64,000 bases of DNA from Streptomyces sp. 1331.2 (GTDB lineage Bacteria > Actinomycetota > Actinomycetes > Streptomycetales > Streptomycetaceae): the NCBI RefSeq assembly GCF_900199205.1, contig NZ_OBMJ01000001.1, positions 4,405,001-4,469,000 on the forward strand. The letters are read 5' to 3'. Made by a program: the position numbers and the translations under genes. Below the pieces are notes generated by a model, which had not been told where the DNA came from, ran no database searches, and worked only from the letters and a program-made list of their open reading frames with translations. Positions 1-10,869 of the stretch are shown here, piece after piece (the first letter of the stretch is position 1; each line of letters begins with the position of its first letter).

Positions 1-1
1 G

Positions 2-889
2 GGCATCGGCGCGCTGGTGCTGATCAGCATCCGCCCGCTGGGGCTGATCTGGTTCGCCGGGGCCCTGTTCTTCGGACTGCTGCTGAGCCAGAAGGGCGCG
101 GTGCGCGAGGTGCTGCGCCGCAAGGTGGCCTGGGTCTGGGGCGGTCTGGCGGTGGCGGCGGCGGGCTCGGCCCTGGTCTGGTCGTCGAGCCACCCGGACA
201 ACTCGGTCATCAACACCCCGAGCGACCTCACCCCGCTGAACGCGGCCCGCAAGACCTTCGACAACGGGCTGCTCTACATGAAGCACATGATCGGCTACTT
301 CGGCTGGCTGGACGCCCAGCCGCCGGCCGCGACGCTGCTGGTCTGGTGCGCCGTGGTGCTCGCCCTGGCGATGCTCGCGCTGTGCTACGCCCGCTTCCGG
401 GACACCCTGGCGATCGTCGGCGTGATGGTCGGCATCGTGGTGATACCGATAGCGGCACAGGCCATGCAGGCGCGCCAGCTCGGCATGATCTGGCAGGGCC
501 GCTACCTGCTGCCCTTCGCCGTCGGACTGCCGATCATGTGCGCCGCGCTCTGCCACGAGCGGCTGCCCTGGGGCGGCTTCGCCTGGCGCCGGCTGCTGGT
601 GATCTCCAGCTTCTCGCTCGGCCTGGTCAACGCCGCCGCCTTCCTGTGGGCGCTGCGCCGCAACGCCGACGGCACCGAGGGCCCGCTGCTGATCAGCCCG
701 GCCCACTGGTCGCCGCCCGGCAGCTGGCCGCTCTGGCTGCTCGTGTACACGCTGACAGCGCTCGCGTTCGGGCTGTTCGCGGCCGTCTCGGACAACCGGG
801 AGCGGACCGGGCCGCAGCCGTCCGGGGCGGCCGGGGCCGAGGACGCGGGGGGCCGTACTCGGCTCGCCGGGGCCCACGCGGAGGCGTAG
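2..889 (+). CDS. DUF2142-family polytopic membrane protein (C-terminal part)
   Basis: The reading frame is open to the left edge, so the true start lies outside the window and only the last ~296 residues are present. Visible are about six hydrophobic segments (around residues 5-25, 40-55, 108-125, 132-150, 163-178, 195-215 and 238-258 of the visible part) separated by Arg-rich cytoplasmic loops. The motif WQGRYLLPF between two helices is typical of DUF2142 proteins, a family of predicted actinobacterial membrane proteins found in cell-surface polysaccharide loci. The C-terminal ~30 residues are hydrophilic and low in complexity. Family assignment is from pattern recognition; the biochemical role is unknown, but location within 5 kb of a glycan cluster fits a part in surface-sugar biology. 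Confidence 0.6.
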   Translation, partial: GIGALVLISIRPLGLIWFAGALFFGLLLSQKGAVREVLRRKVAWVWGGLAVAAAGSALVWSSSHPDNSVINTPSDLTPLNAARKTFDNGLLYMKHMIGYFGWLDAQPPAATLLVWCAVVLALAMLALCYARFRDTLAIVGVMVGIVVIPIAAQAMQARQLGMIWQGRYLLPFAVGLPIMCAALCHERLPWGGFAWRRLLVISSFSLGLVNAAAFLWALRRNADGTEGPLLISPAHWSPPGSWPLWLLVYTLTALAFGLFAAVSDNRERTGPQPSGAAGAEDAGGRTRLAGAHAEA

Positions 890-997
890 GGTTTCGCCGT
901 GCGGGGAGTGGGCGGTTGTGGTAGTGGGGCCCCGTTCCGGGTCGGCTCCGGTACCGCTTCCGGCACAAGCCCCGCGACCTGCGGCGTTGCATTTGTT

Positions 998-1026
998 TTG
1001 ACCGCGCCCCATGCGCTAGGTACGCT
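998..1026 (+). promoter_or_regulatory. Predicted str operon promoter
   Basis: TTGACC and TACGCT are separated by exactly 17 bases, a good match to a vegetative (HrdB-type) actinobacterial promoter. It lies in the 379-bp gap before rpsL and predicts a leader of about 235 nucleotides. Nothing else coding is seen in that gap. The call rests on sequence match and position only. Confidence 0.55.
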
Positions 1027-1268
1027 CTGACCTTGTGCCTGGGGTGTCCCCGGGTCCTTGTGCGTGCATGCACACCGGTCGCCGCGCCGAGCCGGAGCGC
1101 CTCCTGGCGCTCCGCGCGTAGAGCGCCGTCGCTGTACATCAGCCATGGGATTCCGTGTCGTAACAAGCCCAACACACCCGACCGCGTGGGTCGACCACGG
1201 GGCCGTGTGTGCGGGAGACACCGCAGGTTAGTTCCACCAAGCCTTGGCACACAGAAAACGGAGAAACG

Positions 1269-1640
1269 GTGCCTACGATCCAGCAGCTGGTCCGAAAGGG
1301 CCGGCAGGACAAGGTCGAGAAGAACAAGACTCCCGCGCTGAAGGGTTCCCCGCAGCGCCGTGGGGTCTGCACGCGTGTGTACACGACCACCCCGAAGAAG
1401 CCGAACTCGGCTCTCCGCAAGGTCGCCCGTGTGCGCCTCACCAGCGGGATCGAGGTCACCGCTTACATCCCGGGCGAGGGCCACAACCTGCAGGAGCACT
1501 CCATCGTGCTGGTGCGCGGTGGTCGTGTGAAGGACCTTCCTGGTGTCCGCTACAAGATCATCCGCGGTTCGCTCGACACCCAGGGTGTCAAGAACCGCAA
1601 GCAGGCTCGCAGCCGCTACGGCGCCAAGAAGGAGAAGTAA
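1269..1640 (+). CDS. rpsL: 30S ribosomal protein S12
   Basis: A 123-residue S12, the usual actinobacterial length, in the decoding centre of the small subunit where it helps monitor codon-anticodon pairing. The GTG start is chosen because it gives the conserved N-terminus [12 protein letters not shown] and has a GGAG at suitable spacing; an upstream in-frame ATG would add 20 unrelated residues. Lys43 (in [12 protein letters not shown]) and Lys88 (in GGRVKDLPG) are both wild type, so the classic streptomycin-resistance positions are unmutated. First gene of the str operon; rpsG follows after two bases. Confidence 0.98.
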   Translation: MPTIQQLVRKGRQDKVEKNKTPALKGSPQRRGVCTRVYTTTPKKPNSALRKVARVRLTSGIEVTAYIPGEGHNLQEHSIVLVRGGRVKDLPGVRYKIIRGSLDTQGVKNRKQARSRYGAKKEK

Positions 1641-1642
1641 GA

Positions 1643-2113
1643 ATGCCTCGTAAGGGCCCCGCCCCGAAGCGCCCGGTCATCATCGACCCGGTTTACGGCT
1701 CCCCGGTCGTCACCCAGCTGGTCAACAAGATCCTGCTGCACGGCAAGCGCTCCACCGCCGAGCGGATCGTCTACGGCGCCCTTGAGGGCGTCCGTGAGAA
1801 GACCGGCTCGGACCCGGTCGTCACGCTGAAGCGCGCGCTGGAGAACGTCAAGCCGGCCCTTGAGGTCAAGTCCCGCCGTGTCGGTGGCGCGACCTACCAG
1901 GTTCCGGTCGAGGTCCGTCCGGGCCGCGCCAGCACCCTGGCGCTGCGCTGGATGGTCGGTTACTCCCGCGCCCGTCGCGAGAAGACCATGACCGAGCGCC
2001 TGATGAACGAGATCCTCGACGCCAGCAACGGCCTGGGCGCTTCCGTGAAGCGTCGCGAGGACACCCACAAGATGGCCGAGTCCAACAAGGCCTTCGCGCA
2101 CTACCGCTGGTAG
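1643..2113 (+). CDS. rpsG: 30S ribosomal protein S7
   Basis: A 156-residue S7, which nucleates assembly of the 30S head and lines the E site. The N-terminus [10 protein letters not shown] and the C-terminus ending HYRW are the characteristic bacterial S7 ends, with no insertions. It starts two bases after the rpsL stop, with the Shine-Dalgarno GGAG inside the end of rpsL, so the two are translationally coupled. fusA begins 39 bases downstream, as in most bacterial str operons. Confidence 0.98.
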   Translation: MPRKGPAPKRPVIIDPVYGSPVVTQLVNKILLHGKRSTAERIVYGALEGVREKTGSDPVVTLKRALENVKPALEVKSRRVGGATYQVPVEVRPGRASTLALRWMVGYSRARREKTMTERLMNEILDASNGLGASVKRREDTHKMAESNKAFAHYRW

Positions 2114-2152
2114 TCCGTACCCCGTCACTAGACAGAGAGAGAACGAGCCACC

Positions 2153-4258
<2,106 letters not shown>

Positions 4259-4331
4259 GTCCGGCTCTGCCGGCCTCGGAACCAGCCCGACATTCGGGAT
4301 GATTCCGACCCCTTAGGCTATTAGGAGGCGA

Positions 4332-4361
4332 CCCGGGAGGATCCGGACGGATCCTCCCGGG
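4332..4361 (+). terminator. Perfect 13-bp hairpin between fusA and tuf
   Basis: Arms CCCGGGAGGATCC and GGATCCTCCCGGG are perfectly complementary around a GGAC loop. No U tract follows. It could attenuate or end fusA transcription, or be a processing point that sets the tuf to fusA ratio. Downstream to tuf I see only weak -35/-10 candidates, so a separate tuf promoter is not demonstrated. Confidence 0.55.
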
Positions 4362-4476
4362 GCCTCCGGCCCCTACCCGCGGGACGGTGCGAGGTGCTTC
4401 CGGCACCACGGACCCAGCCCGATCAAGACCAACTGACGTCAGCACGGCGTACAGGAACTGTCCTCAGGAGGACTCA

Positions 4477-5670
<1,194 letters not shown>

Positions 5671-5708
5671 TTGACGATCTGACCTGCCTGCCTCGTACAG
5701 GCTGAGTC

Positions 5709-5756
5709 CGAAGGGCCCCGCGCACCGCTCGGTGTGCGGGGCCCTTCGGCGTTCCT
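5709..5756 (+). terminator. Terminator of the str operon
   Basis: A 17-bp stem with one G-U pair (left arm 5709-5725, right arm 5732-5748) around the loop CGCTCG, 39 bases after the tuf stop, followed by GCGTTCCTT. It separates the str operon from the glycan cluster. Confidence 0.85.
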
Positions 5757-5865
5757 TCATGAGGCACTCACGGGGGCGTGCCTCCTTTCACGGACCGCTC
5801 ATCGCCGACTGTTATGGTCGGGCCACCAACAAGCTCCCGCCGTCGCGGAAAGTGGGACCCACCGC

Positions 5866-6828
5866 ATGTCAACCACACCGCTGTTGTCGGTCGTGATGCC
5901 GATCTACAACGAGCAGGAGGCGCTTCCGCTGACCGTCGAACGGCTGCGGCCGATCCTCGACGGGCTCGACGTGGCCTACGAGGTGGTCGGCGTCGACGAC
6001 GGCAGCGCCGACGCGACGCCGGTGCTGATGCAGAAGATCCGCCAGGACTGGCCGGAGTTCCGCATCGTCCGCTTCGCCCGCAACTCCGGGCACCAGGCCG
6101 CCCTCACCGCCGGCATCCACCGGGCCTTCGGCGACTACGTCGTCTCGATCGACGCCGACCTGCAGGACCCGCCGGAGAAGATCCCCGAGATGCTGGCGCT
6201 CGCCCGGGAGGAGGGCCTGGACATCGTCTACGGCGTCCGCGGCGACCGCGGCACCGACACCTCCTTCAAACGGCACAGCGCCGGGGCGTACTACTGGCTG
6301 ATGCGCAAGCTGGTCGGCAAGCGGATGCCCAACCAGGCCGGCGACTTCCGGCTGCTCAGCCGGGCCGCGGTGGACGCGCTCAAGGCGATGCCCGAGCACC
6401 AGCCGGTCTACCGGCTGCTGGTGCCGTGGCTGGGCTTCCCCAGCGGCGAGGTGGTCTACGTCCGCGAGGAGCGGGTCGCCGGCAGCACCCACTACCCGCT
6501 GTCCAAGATGGTCCGGCTCGCGCTGGACAGCGTCACCAACTTCTCCGCGGCCCCGCTGCGGTTGGCCACCTGGCTCGGGCTGTTCAGCTTCCTGGTCTGC
6601 ATCGCGCTGGCGCTCTACACCACGATCGCGTACGCCGTCGGCTCCACCGTGCCGGGCTGGTCCTCGCTGTTCATAGGGATGCTGTTCCTCGGCGCCGTCC
6701 AGCTGGTCTGCGTCGGACTGCTCGGCGAGTACGTCGGCCGGATCTACTCGGCGGTCCAGGCGCGGCCGGCCTACTTCGTCGGCTACGACTCGGCCGAGGA
6801 GCAGGACCGGTACGGGACGGGCAAGTGA
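5866..6828 (+). CDS. GtrB/DPM1-like polyprenyl-phosphate glycosyltransferase (GT2)
   Basis: A 320-residue GT2 enzyme. The GT-A domain (about 1-230) carries the Asp motif VGVDDGSAD and the DADLQDPPE motif that binds nucleotide-sugar and metal. The C-terminal third has two transmembrane helices (about 238-262 and 268-292) followed by GEYVGRIY, as in GtrB, ArnC and DPM1-like polyprenyl-phosphate hexose synthases. Expected role: transfer a sugar from a nucleotide donor to undecaprenyl or decaprenyl phosphate on the cytoplasmic face. The ATG start gives the family N-terminus LLSVVMPIYNEQEAL. Its stop overlaps the start of a GtrA-like gene, the usual synthase-flippase pairing. The sugar is not predictable. 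Confidence 0.85.
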   Translation: MSTTPLLSVVMPIYNEQEALPLTVERLRPILDGLDVAYEVVGVDDGSADATPVLMQKIRQDWPEFRIVRFARNSGHQAALTAGIHRAFGDYVVSIDADLQDPPEKIPEMLALAREEGLDIVYGVRGDRGTDTSFKRHSAGAYYWLMRKLVGKRMPNQAGDFRLLSRAAVDALKAMPEHQPVYRLLVPWLGFPSGEVVYVREERVAGSTHYPLSKMVRLALDSVTNFSAAPLRLATWLGLFSFLVCIALALYTTIAYAVGSTVPGWSSLFIGMLFLGAVQLVCVGLLGEYVGRIYSAVQARPAYFVGYDSAEEQDRYGTGK

Positions 6829-7301
6829 ACGAGATCCTCTCCGCCGACCGCGACGAGCACGGTGAGCACGGCGGGAACGACGAGCGCGGCGGGCAGGCCC
6901 CCGGCTCGCCCGGGATGCGCCGGCAGCTGCCGTCCTTCCTGGTCATCGGCGTGCTGAGCACGCTCTTCTACCTGGCGCTGTTCGTCCTGCTGCGGCTGCT
7001 CGCCTCCTCCCAGGTGGCCAACCTGGTGGCGCTGGCCGTCAGTGCGGTGGCCAACACCGCGGCCAACCGCCGCTTCACCTTCGGCATCACCGGCTCGGAC
7101 GGCGCGGTGCGCCACCAGCTCCAGGGTGCGGTCGCCTTCGTGATCGGGCTCGGCCTCAGCAGCGGCGCCTTGGCGCTGCTCGACGCGGCGGTGCCGGACG
7201 CCTCCCGGGTGGTCGAGGTGACCGGCCTCGTCGTGGCGAACGGCCTTGCCACCGTGGCCCGGTTCGTGCTCCTCAAGGTCTGGGTCTTCCGGAAGCGCTG
7301 A
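6825..7301 (+). CDS. GtrA-like membrane protein
   Basis: A 158-residue protein starting with GTG that overlaps the upstream TGA by the GTGA pattern, so translation is coupled to the GtrB-like gene. After a charged, probably disordered 30-residue N-terminus, four hydrophobic segments follow (about 38-58, 63-82, 103-123 and 130-150). The sequence ANTAANRRFTFG and the end KVWVFRKR match the GtrA family signature. GtrA proteins are thought to flip polyprenyl-linked monosaccharides across the membrane. The pair would therefore feed an extracytoplasmic transferase, possibly the GT-C-like protein 7 kb downstream; that link is inference. Confidence 0.82.
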   Translation: MNEILSADRDEHGEHGGNDERGGQAPGSPGMRRQLPSFLVIGVLSTLFYLALFVLLRLLASSQVANLVALAVSAVANTAANRRFTFGITGSDGAVRHQLQGAVAFVIGLGLSSGALALLDAAVPDASRVVEVTGLVVANGLATVARFVLLKVWVFRKR

Positions 7302-7330
7302 CGACGGCCGGCCGGACGGCGGCAGTGACG

Positions 7331-7368
7331 ACGAAGGGGACGCGTGCCGCGGCACGCGTCCCCTTCGT
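7331..7368. terminator. Bidirectional terminator between convergent gtrA-like gene and rfbC
   Basis: A perfect 38-bp palindrome with 19-base arms beginning ACGAAGGGGACGCGTGCCG. It lies between the stop codons of converging genes and would fold on either transcript. There is no long U tract, normal for high-GC actinobacteria. Confidence 0.8.
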
Positions 7369-7397
7369 GGTTCCGGGCTCTGCCGTCACCGCCGCCG

Positions 7398-7997
7398 TCA
7401 CTGCTGCTTCAGCGACTCCGTGTAGGCCTTGCAGGCCTCGTAGTCCGGCAGCAGGCCACTGGCGATCGCCTCCGCGAGCGAGGGCGCGGCCGCGTCGCGG
7501 GCCGACAGCTGCGGGGCCTCGGCCGGCCACTCGATGCCGAGGTCCGGGTCCAGCGGGTGCACGCCGTGCTCGCCGGTCGGGTTGTACGTCGCCGAGCAGA
7601 GGTAGGTCAGCGTCGCGTCGTCGGTGAGCGCGCAGAAGCCGTGGCCCAGGCCCTCGGGGATGTAGACGGCCTTGCGCTCGGTGTCGTCCAGGCGCACGCC
7701 CTCCCACTTGCCGAAGGTCGGCGAGCCGACCCGCAGGTCGACGATGACGTCCAGCACCGCGCCGCGGGTGCAGGCGACGTACTTGGCCTGGCCGGGCGGC
7801 ACGTCCGCGAAGTGGATGCCGCGCACGACGTCCTTGGCGGAGAGCGACAGGTTGGCCTGAGCCAGCGTCAGCGGGTGGCCGACGACCTCGGCGAGCCGGT
7901 CGAAGCGGTACCACTCGGTGAAGTGGCCCCGCGGGTCGCCGTGCACCTGAGGGGTGATCTCGAAGGCGCCCTCGATGGAGAGTTCACGGAACTTCAC
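7398..7997 (-). CDS. rfbC: dTDP-4-dehydrorhamnose 3,5-epimerase
   Basis: A 199-residue cupin epimerase (RmlC) that converts dTDP-4-dehydro-6-deoxy-D-glucose to the L-lyxo form, third step of dTDP-L-rhamnose synthesis. The active-site His lies in VVRGIHF (about residue 62), and the motifs [13 protein letters not shown] and GLGHGFCAL are typical. The ATG start overlaps the stop of rfbA by four bases, so the two minus-strand genes form an operon. It is somewhat longer than many RmlC because of a C-terminal helix ending SLKQQ. Confidence 0.93.
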   Translation of the reverse strand: MKFRELSIEGAFEITPQVHGDPRGHFTEWYRFDRLAEVVGHPLTLAQANLSLSAKDVVRGIHFADVPPGQAKYVACTRGAVLDVIVDLRVGSPTFGKWEGVRLDDTERKAVYIPEGLGHGFCALTDDATLTYLCSATYNPTGEHGVHPLDPDLGIEWPAEAPQLSARDAAAPSLAEAIASGLLPDYEACKAYTESLKQQ

Positions 7998-8869
7998 CGG
8001 CCGGCCGCCTCGTCGAGCAGGGTCACCAGGTACTGGCCGTAACCGCTCTTCAGCAGCGGCTCGGCGAGCTCGCGCAGCTGCGCGTCGTCGATCAGGCCGG
8101 CCCGCCAGACCGCCTCCTCGATGCAGCCGATCTTGAAGCCCTGGCGCTCCTCGATGACCCGGACGAACTCCGAGGCCTGGACCATCGAGACGAAGGTGCC
8201 GGTGTCCAGCCAGGCGGTGCCGCGGTCGAGGATCGTGACGTGCAGGTCGCCGGTGCGCAGGTACGCGTCGTTGACGGCGGTGATCTCCAGCTCGCCGCGG
8301 GCGCTCGGCTTCAGGTTGCGGGCGATCTCGACGACCCGGTTGTCGTAGAAGTACAGGCCGGGGACGGCGTAGCGGGACTTGGGCTCGGCCGGCTTCTCCT
8401 CGATCGAGATGACCTGGCCGCTCTCGTCGAACTCGACCACGCCGTACGCGGTCGGGTCGGCCACCGGGTAGGCGAAGACCCGGCCGCCCTTGATGTCGGA
8501 GTGCTCAGTCAGGGCGGTGCCCAGGCCGCTGCCGTGGAAGATGTTGTCGCCGAGGATGAGGGCCACCGGCTCGTCGCCGATGAAGTCCGCGCCGAGCACG
8601 AAGGCCTGGGCGATGCCCTCGGGCTTCTCCTGGACGGCGTACTGGAGCTTCAGGCCGAGCTGGGAACCGTCACCCAGCAGCCGTTCGAACTGGTCCCGGT
8701 CGTTCGGGGTGGTGATGATCAGGATTTCGCTTATCCCGGCCATCACCAGGGTCGAGAGGGGGTAGTAGATCATCGGCTTGTCGAAGACCGGGAGGAGCTG
8801 CTTCGACACCGCTCGGGTCAAGGGCCACAGCCGTGAGCCGGTGCCGCCGGCCAGGAGGATTCCACGCAT
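7994..8869 (-). CDS. rfbA: Glucose-1-phosphate thymidylyltransferase
   Basis: A 291-residue nucleotidyltransferase (RmlA) that makes dTDP-glucose from dTTP and glucose-1-phosphate. The nucleotide-binding [13 protein letters not shown] (about 6-18), the [15 protein letters not shown] segment, [10 protein letters not shown] and [10 protein letters not shown] are all present, and the length is normal. No Shine-Dalgarno precedes the ATG; a TAGGGT -10 element ends seven bases upstream, so a leaderless mRNA is likely. It is divergent from rfbB, which places the four rhamnose genes under a shared 90-bp intergenic control region. Confidence 0.95.
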   Translation of the reverse strand: MRGILLAGGTGSRLWPLTRAVSKQLLPVFDKPMIYYPLSTLVMAGISEILIITTPNDRDQFERLLGDGSQLGLKLQYAVQEKPEGIAQAFVLGADFIGDEPVALILGDNIFHGSGLGTALTEHSDIKGGRVFAYPVADPTAYGVVEFDESGQVISIEEKPAEPKSRYAVPGLYFYDNRVVEIARNLKPSARGELEITAVNDAYLRTGDLHVTILDRGTAWLDTGTFVSMVQASEFVRVIEERQGFKIGCIEEAVWRAGLIDDAQLRELAEPLLKSGYGQYLVTLLDEAAGR

Positions 8870-8875
8870 GGGTGC

Positions 8876-8881
8876 ACCCTA
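8876..8881 (-). promoter_or_regulatory. Predicted -10 element of rfbAC
   Basis: TAGGGT on the minus strand ends seven bases before the rfbA ATG, placing the transcription start at or next to the start codon. No clear -35 hexamer is visible. Confidence 0.45.
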
Positions 8882-8944
8882 TTCGAGAACTCGGGGGGTG
8901 GTGGGGGCCGGTGGGGGCGGGACAGGAGGCCGCTCGGGCGGCGG

Positions 8945-8950
8945 TAGACT
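8945..8950 (+). promoter_or_regulatory. Predicted -10 element of rfbBD operon
   Basis: TAGACT lies nine bases upstream of the rfbB ATG, with only ACGCGCATT between. The predicted transcription start is within a few bases of the A of the start codon and there is no ribosome-binding site, so the mRNA is probably leaderless. The -35 is poor. Confidence 0.5.
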
Positions 8951-8959
8951 ACGCGCATT

Positions 8960-9937
8960 ATGCGCATCCTCGTGACCGGCGGCGCCGGATTCATTGGTTC
9001 GGAGTTCGTCCGTCAGCTCCTCGGAGCGGACGAGAGCGCCCGGATCACCGTCTTTGACAAGCTCACCTACTCGGGCGTCCTGGAGAACCTGGCCCCGGTG
9101 GCGAACCACCAGGGCTACACCTTCGTCCAGGGCGACATCTGCGACGTCGACGCGGTCGACCAGGTCATGCCCGGCCACGACGTCGTCGTGCACTTCGCCG
9201 CCGAGTCCCACGTGGACCGGTCGATCGCCGGTGCGGGCCCGTTCGTGCTGACCAACGTCGTGGGCACCCAGGTCCTCCTGGATGCCGCCCGCAAGCACGG
9301 TGTCGGCCGCTTCGTGCACATCTCCACCGACGAGGTGTACGGCTCGATCAGCGAGGGCTCCTGGACCGAGACCTGGCCGCTGGAGCCGAACTCCCCCTAC
9401 TCCGCCTCCAAGGCCTCCTCCGACCTGCTGGCGCTGGCCTACCACCGCACGCACGGCATGGACGTCGTGGTGACCCGCTGCTCCAACAACTACGGGCACT
9501 ACCAGTTCCCGGAGAAGGTCATCCCGCTCTTCACCACCAACCTGATCGACGGCAAGAAGGTTCCGCTGTACGGCGACGGCGGCAACGTCCGCGACTGGCT
9601 GCACGTCTCGGACCACTGCCGGGGCATCGAGCTGGTCATGCGCGGCGGCCGCGCGGGTGAGGTCTACAACATCGGCGGCGGTACCGAGGCCACCAACAAG
9701 GAGCTGACCGGCCTGCTGCTGGAGGCCGCCGGCGCGGGCTGGGACATGGTCGAGCACGTCGAGGACCGCAAGGGCCACGACCTGCGCTACTCGATCGACA
9801 TCAGCAAGATCCGCGAGGAGCTCGGCTACGAGCCGCAGGTCCGCTTCGAGGACGGCCTCGCCGCGACCATCGCCTGGTACCGCGAGAACCGCGCCTGGTG
9901 GGAGCCGCTGAAGCAGAAGGCGGCCCTGGCCAAGTGA
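8960..9937 (+). CDS. rfbB: dTDP-glucose 4,6-dehydratase
   Basis: A 325-residue extended short-chain dehydrogenase (RmlB) catalysing dTDP-glucose to dTDP-4-dehydro-6-deoxyglucose. The NAD-binding GGAGFIGSEF (about 7-16), the substrate motif HISTDEVYGS and the catalytic Tyr-x3-Lys in SPYSASKASSD are intact. The ATG start leads directly into MRILVTGGAGF with no leader space. The next gene, rfbD, starts inside its stop codon. Confidence 0.95.
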   Translation: MRILVTGGAGFIGSEFVRQLLGADESARITVFDKLTYSGVLENLAPVANHQGYTFVQGDICDVDAVDQVMPGHDVVVHFAAESHVDRSIAGAGPFVLTNVVGTQVLLDAARKHGVGRFVHISTDEVYGSISEGSWTETWPLEPNSPYSASKASSDLLALAYHRTHGMDVVVTRCSNNYGHYQFPEKVIPLFTTNLIDGKKVPLYGDGGNVRDWLHVSDHCRGIELVMRGGRAGEVYNIGGGTEATNKELTGLLLEAAGAGWDMVEHVEDRKGHDLRYSIDISKIREELGYEPQVRFEDGLAATIAWYRENRAWWEPLKQKAALAK

Positions 9938-10869
9938 CCGCGAACGCCGCCGGCCGGGTGCGCTGGCTGGTCACCGGCGCGGCCGGGATGCTCGGGCGGG
10001 ACGTGCTGGCGGTGCTCGCCGCCGACCCGACCGCCGAGGTCACCGCGCTGCGCCGGGCCGACCTGGACATCACCGACGCGGCGGCCGTGCAGGCCGCCGT
10101 CGAGGGCCACGACCTCGTGGTCAACTGCGCCGCGTGGACGAACGTCGACGCCGCGGAGACCGAGGAGGACGCCGCCACCGCCGTCAACGGCACCGGCGTG
10201 CGCCTCCTGGCCGCGGCCTGCGCCAAGGCCGGCGTCCGGCTGCTGCACGTCTCCACCGACTACGTCCTCCCGGGCGACGCCACCGAGCCCTGCCCGGAGG
10301 ACGCCCCGACCGCGCCGGTCAACGCGTACGGCCGCAGCAAGCTGGTGGGGGAGCGGGCCGTCGCCGAGCTCCTCCCCGAGCACGGCTACGTGGTGCGCAC
10401 CGCCTGGCTGTACGGCGAGCACGGCCCGAACTTCGTGGCCACCATGCTCAAGCTGGCCACCCAGCGGGACACCCTGGACGTCGTCGACGACCAGCACGGT
10501 CAGCCGACCTGGTCGTACGCGCTGGCCGGCCGGCTGGTCGAGCTCGGCCGCGCCGCGCTCGCCGGCGAGGCTCCGGCCGGGGTCTACCACGGCACCGCGA
10601 GCGGCCGGACCACCTGGTGCGGGCTGGCCCGCGAGACCTACGCGCTGAGCGGGCTCGACCCGGAGCGGATCCGCCCCACCACCTCGGAGGCGTTCGTCCG
10701 CCCGGCCGTCCGCCCCGCCTTCAGCGTGCTGGCCCACGACCGCTGGGCCGCCGCCGGGCTGGCCCCGCTGCCCGAGTGGCGGGCCATGCTGGCCGAGGCC
10801 CTGGCCCGGCCCGTCTTCGCCGAACTGGCCGCCACGGCCCGGACCACCGAGAGCGACAGACCTCAGTGA
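9934..10869 (+). CDS. rfbD: dTDP-4-dehydrorhamnose reductase
   Basis: A 311-residue reductase (RmlD) that completes dTDP-L-rhamnose with NAD(P)H. It carries the Rossmann motif VTGAAGMLGRDV, the conserved VNCAAWTNVDAAE, STDYVLPGD, and the Tyr-x3-Lys of NAYGRSKLVGE. GTG is taken as start because it overlaps the rfbB TGA (GTGA); an earlier in-frame ATG inside rfbB is unlikely. The stop overlaps the GTG of the downstream flippase-like gene in the same way. Confidence 0.92.
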   Translation: MTANAAGRVRWLVTGAAGMLGRDVLAVLAADPTAEVTALRRADLDITDAAAVQAAVEGHDLVVNCAAWTNVDAAETEEDAATAVNGTGVRLLAAACAKAGVRLLHVSTDYVLPGDATEPCPEDAPTAPVNAYGRSKLVGERAVAELLPEHGYVVRTAWLYGEHGPNFVATMLKLATQRDTLDVVDDQHGQPTWSYALAGRLVELGRAALAGEAPAGVYHGTASGRTTWCGLARETYALSGLDPERIRPTTSEAFVRPAVRPAFSVLAHDRWAAAGLAPLPEWRAMLAEALARPVFAELAATARTTESDRPQ

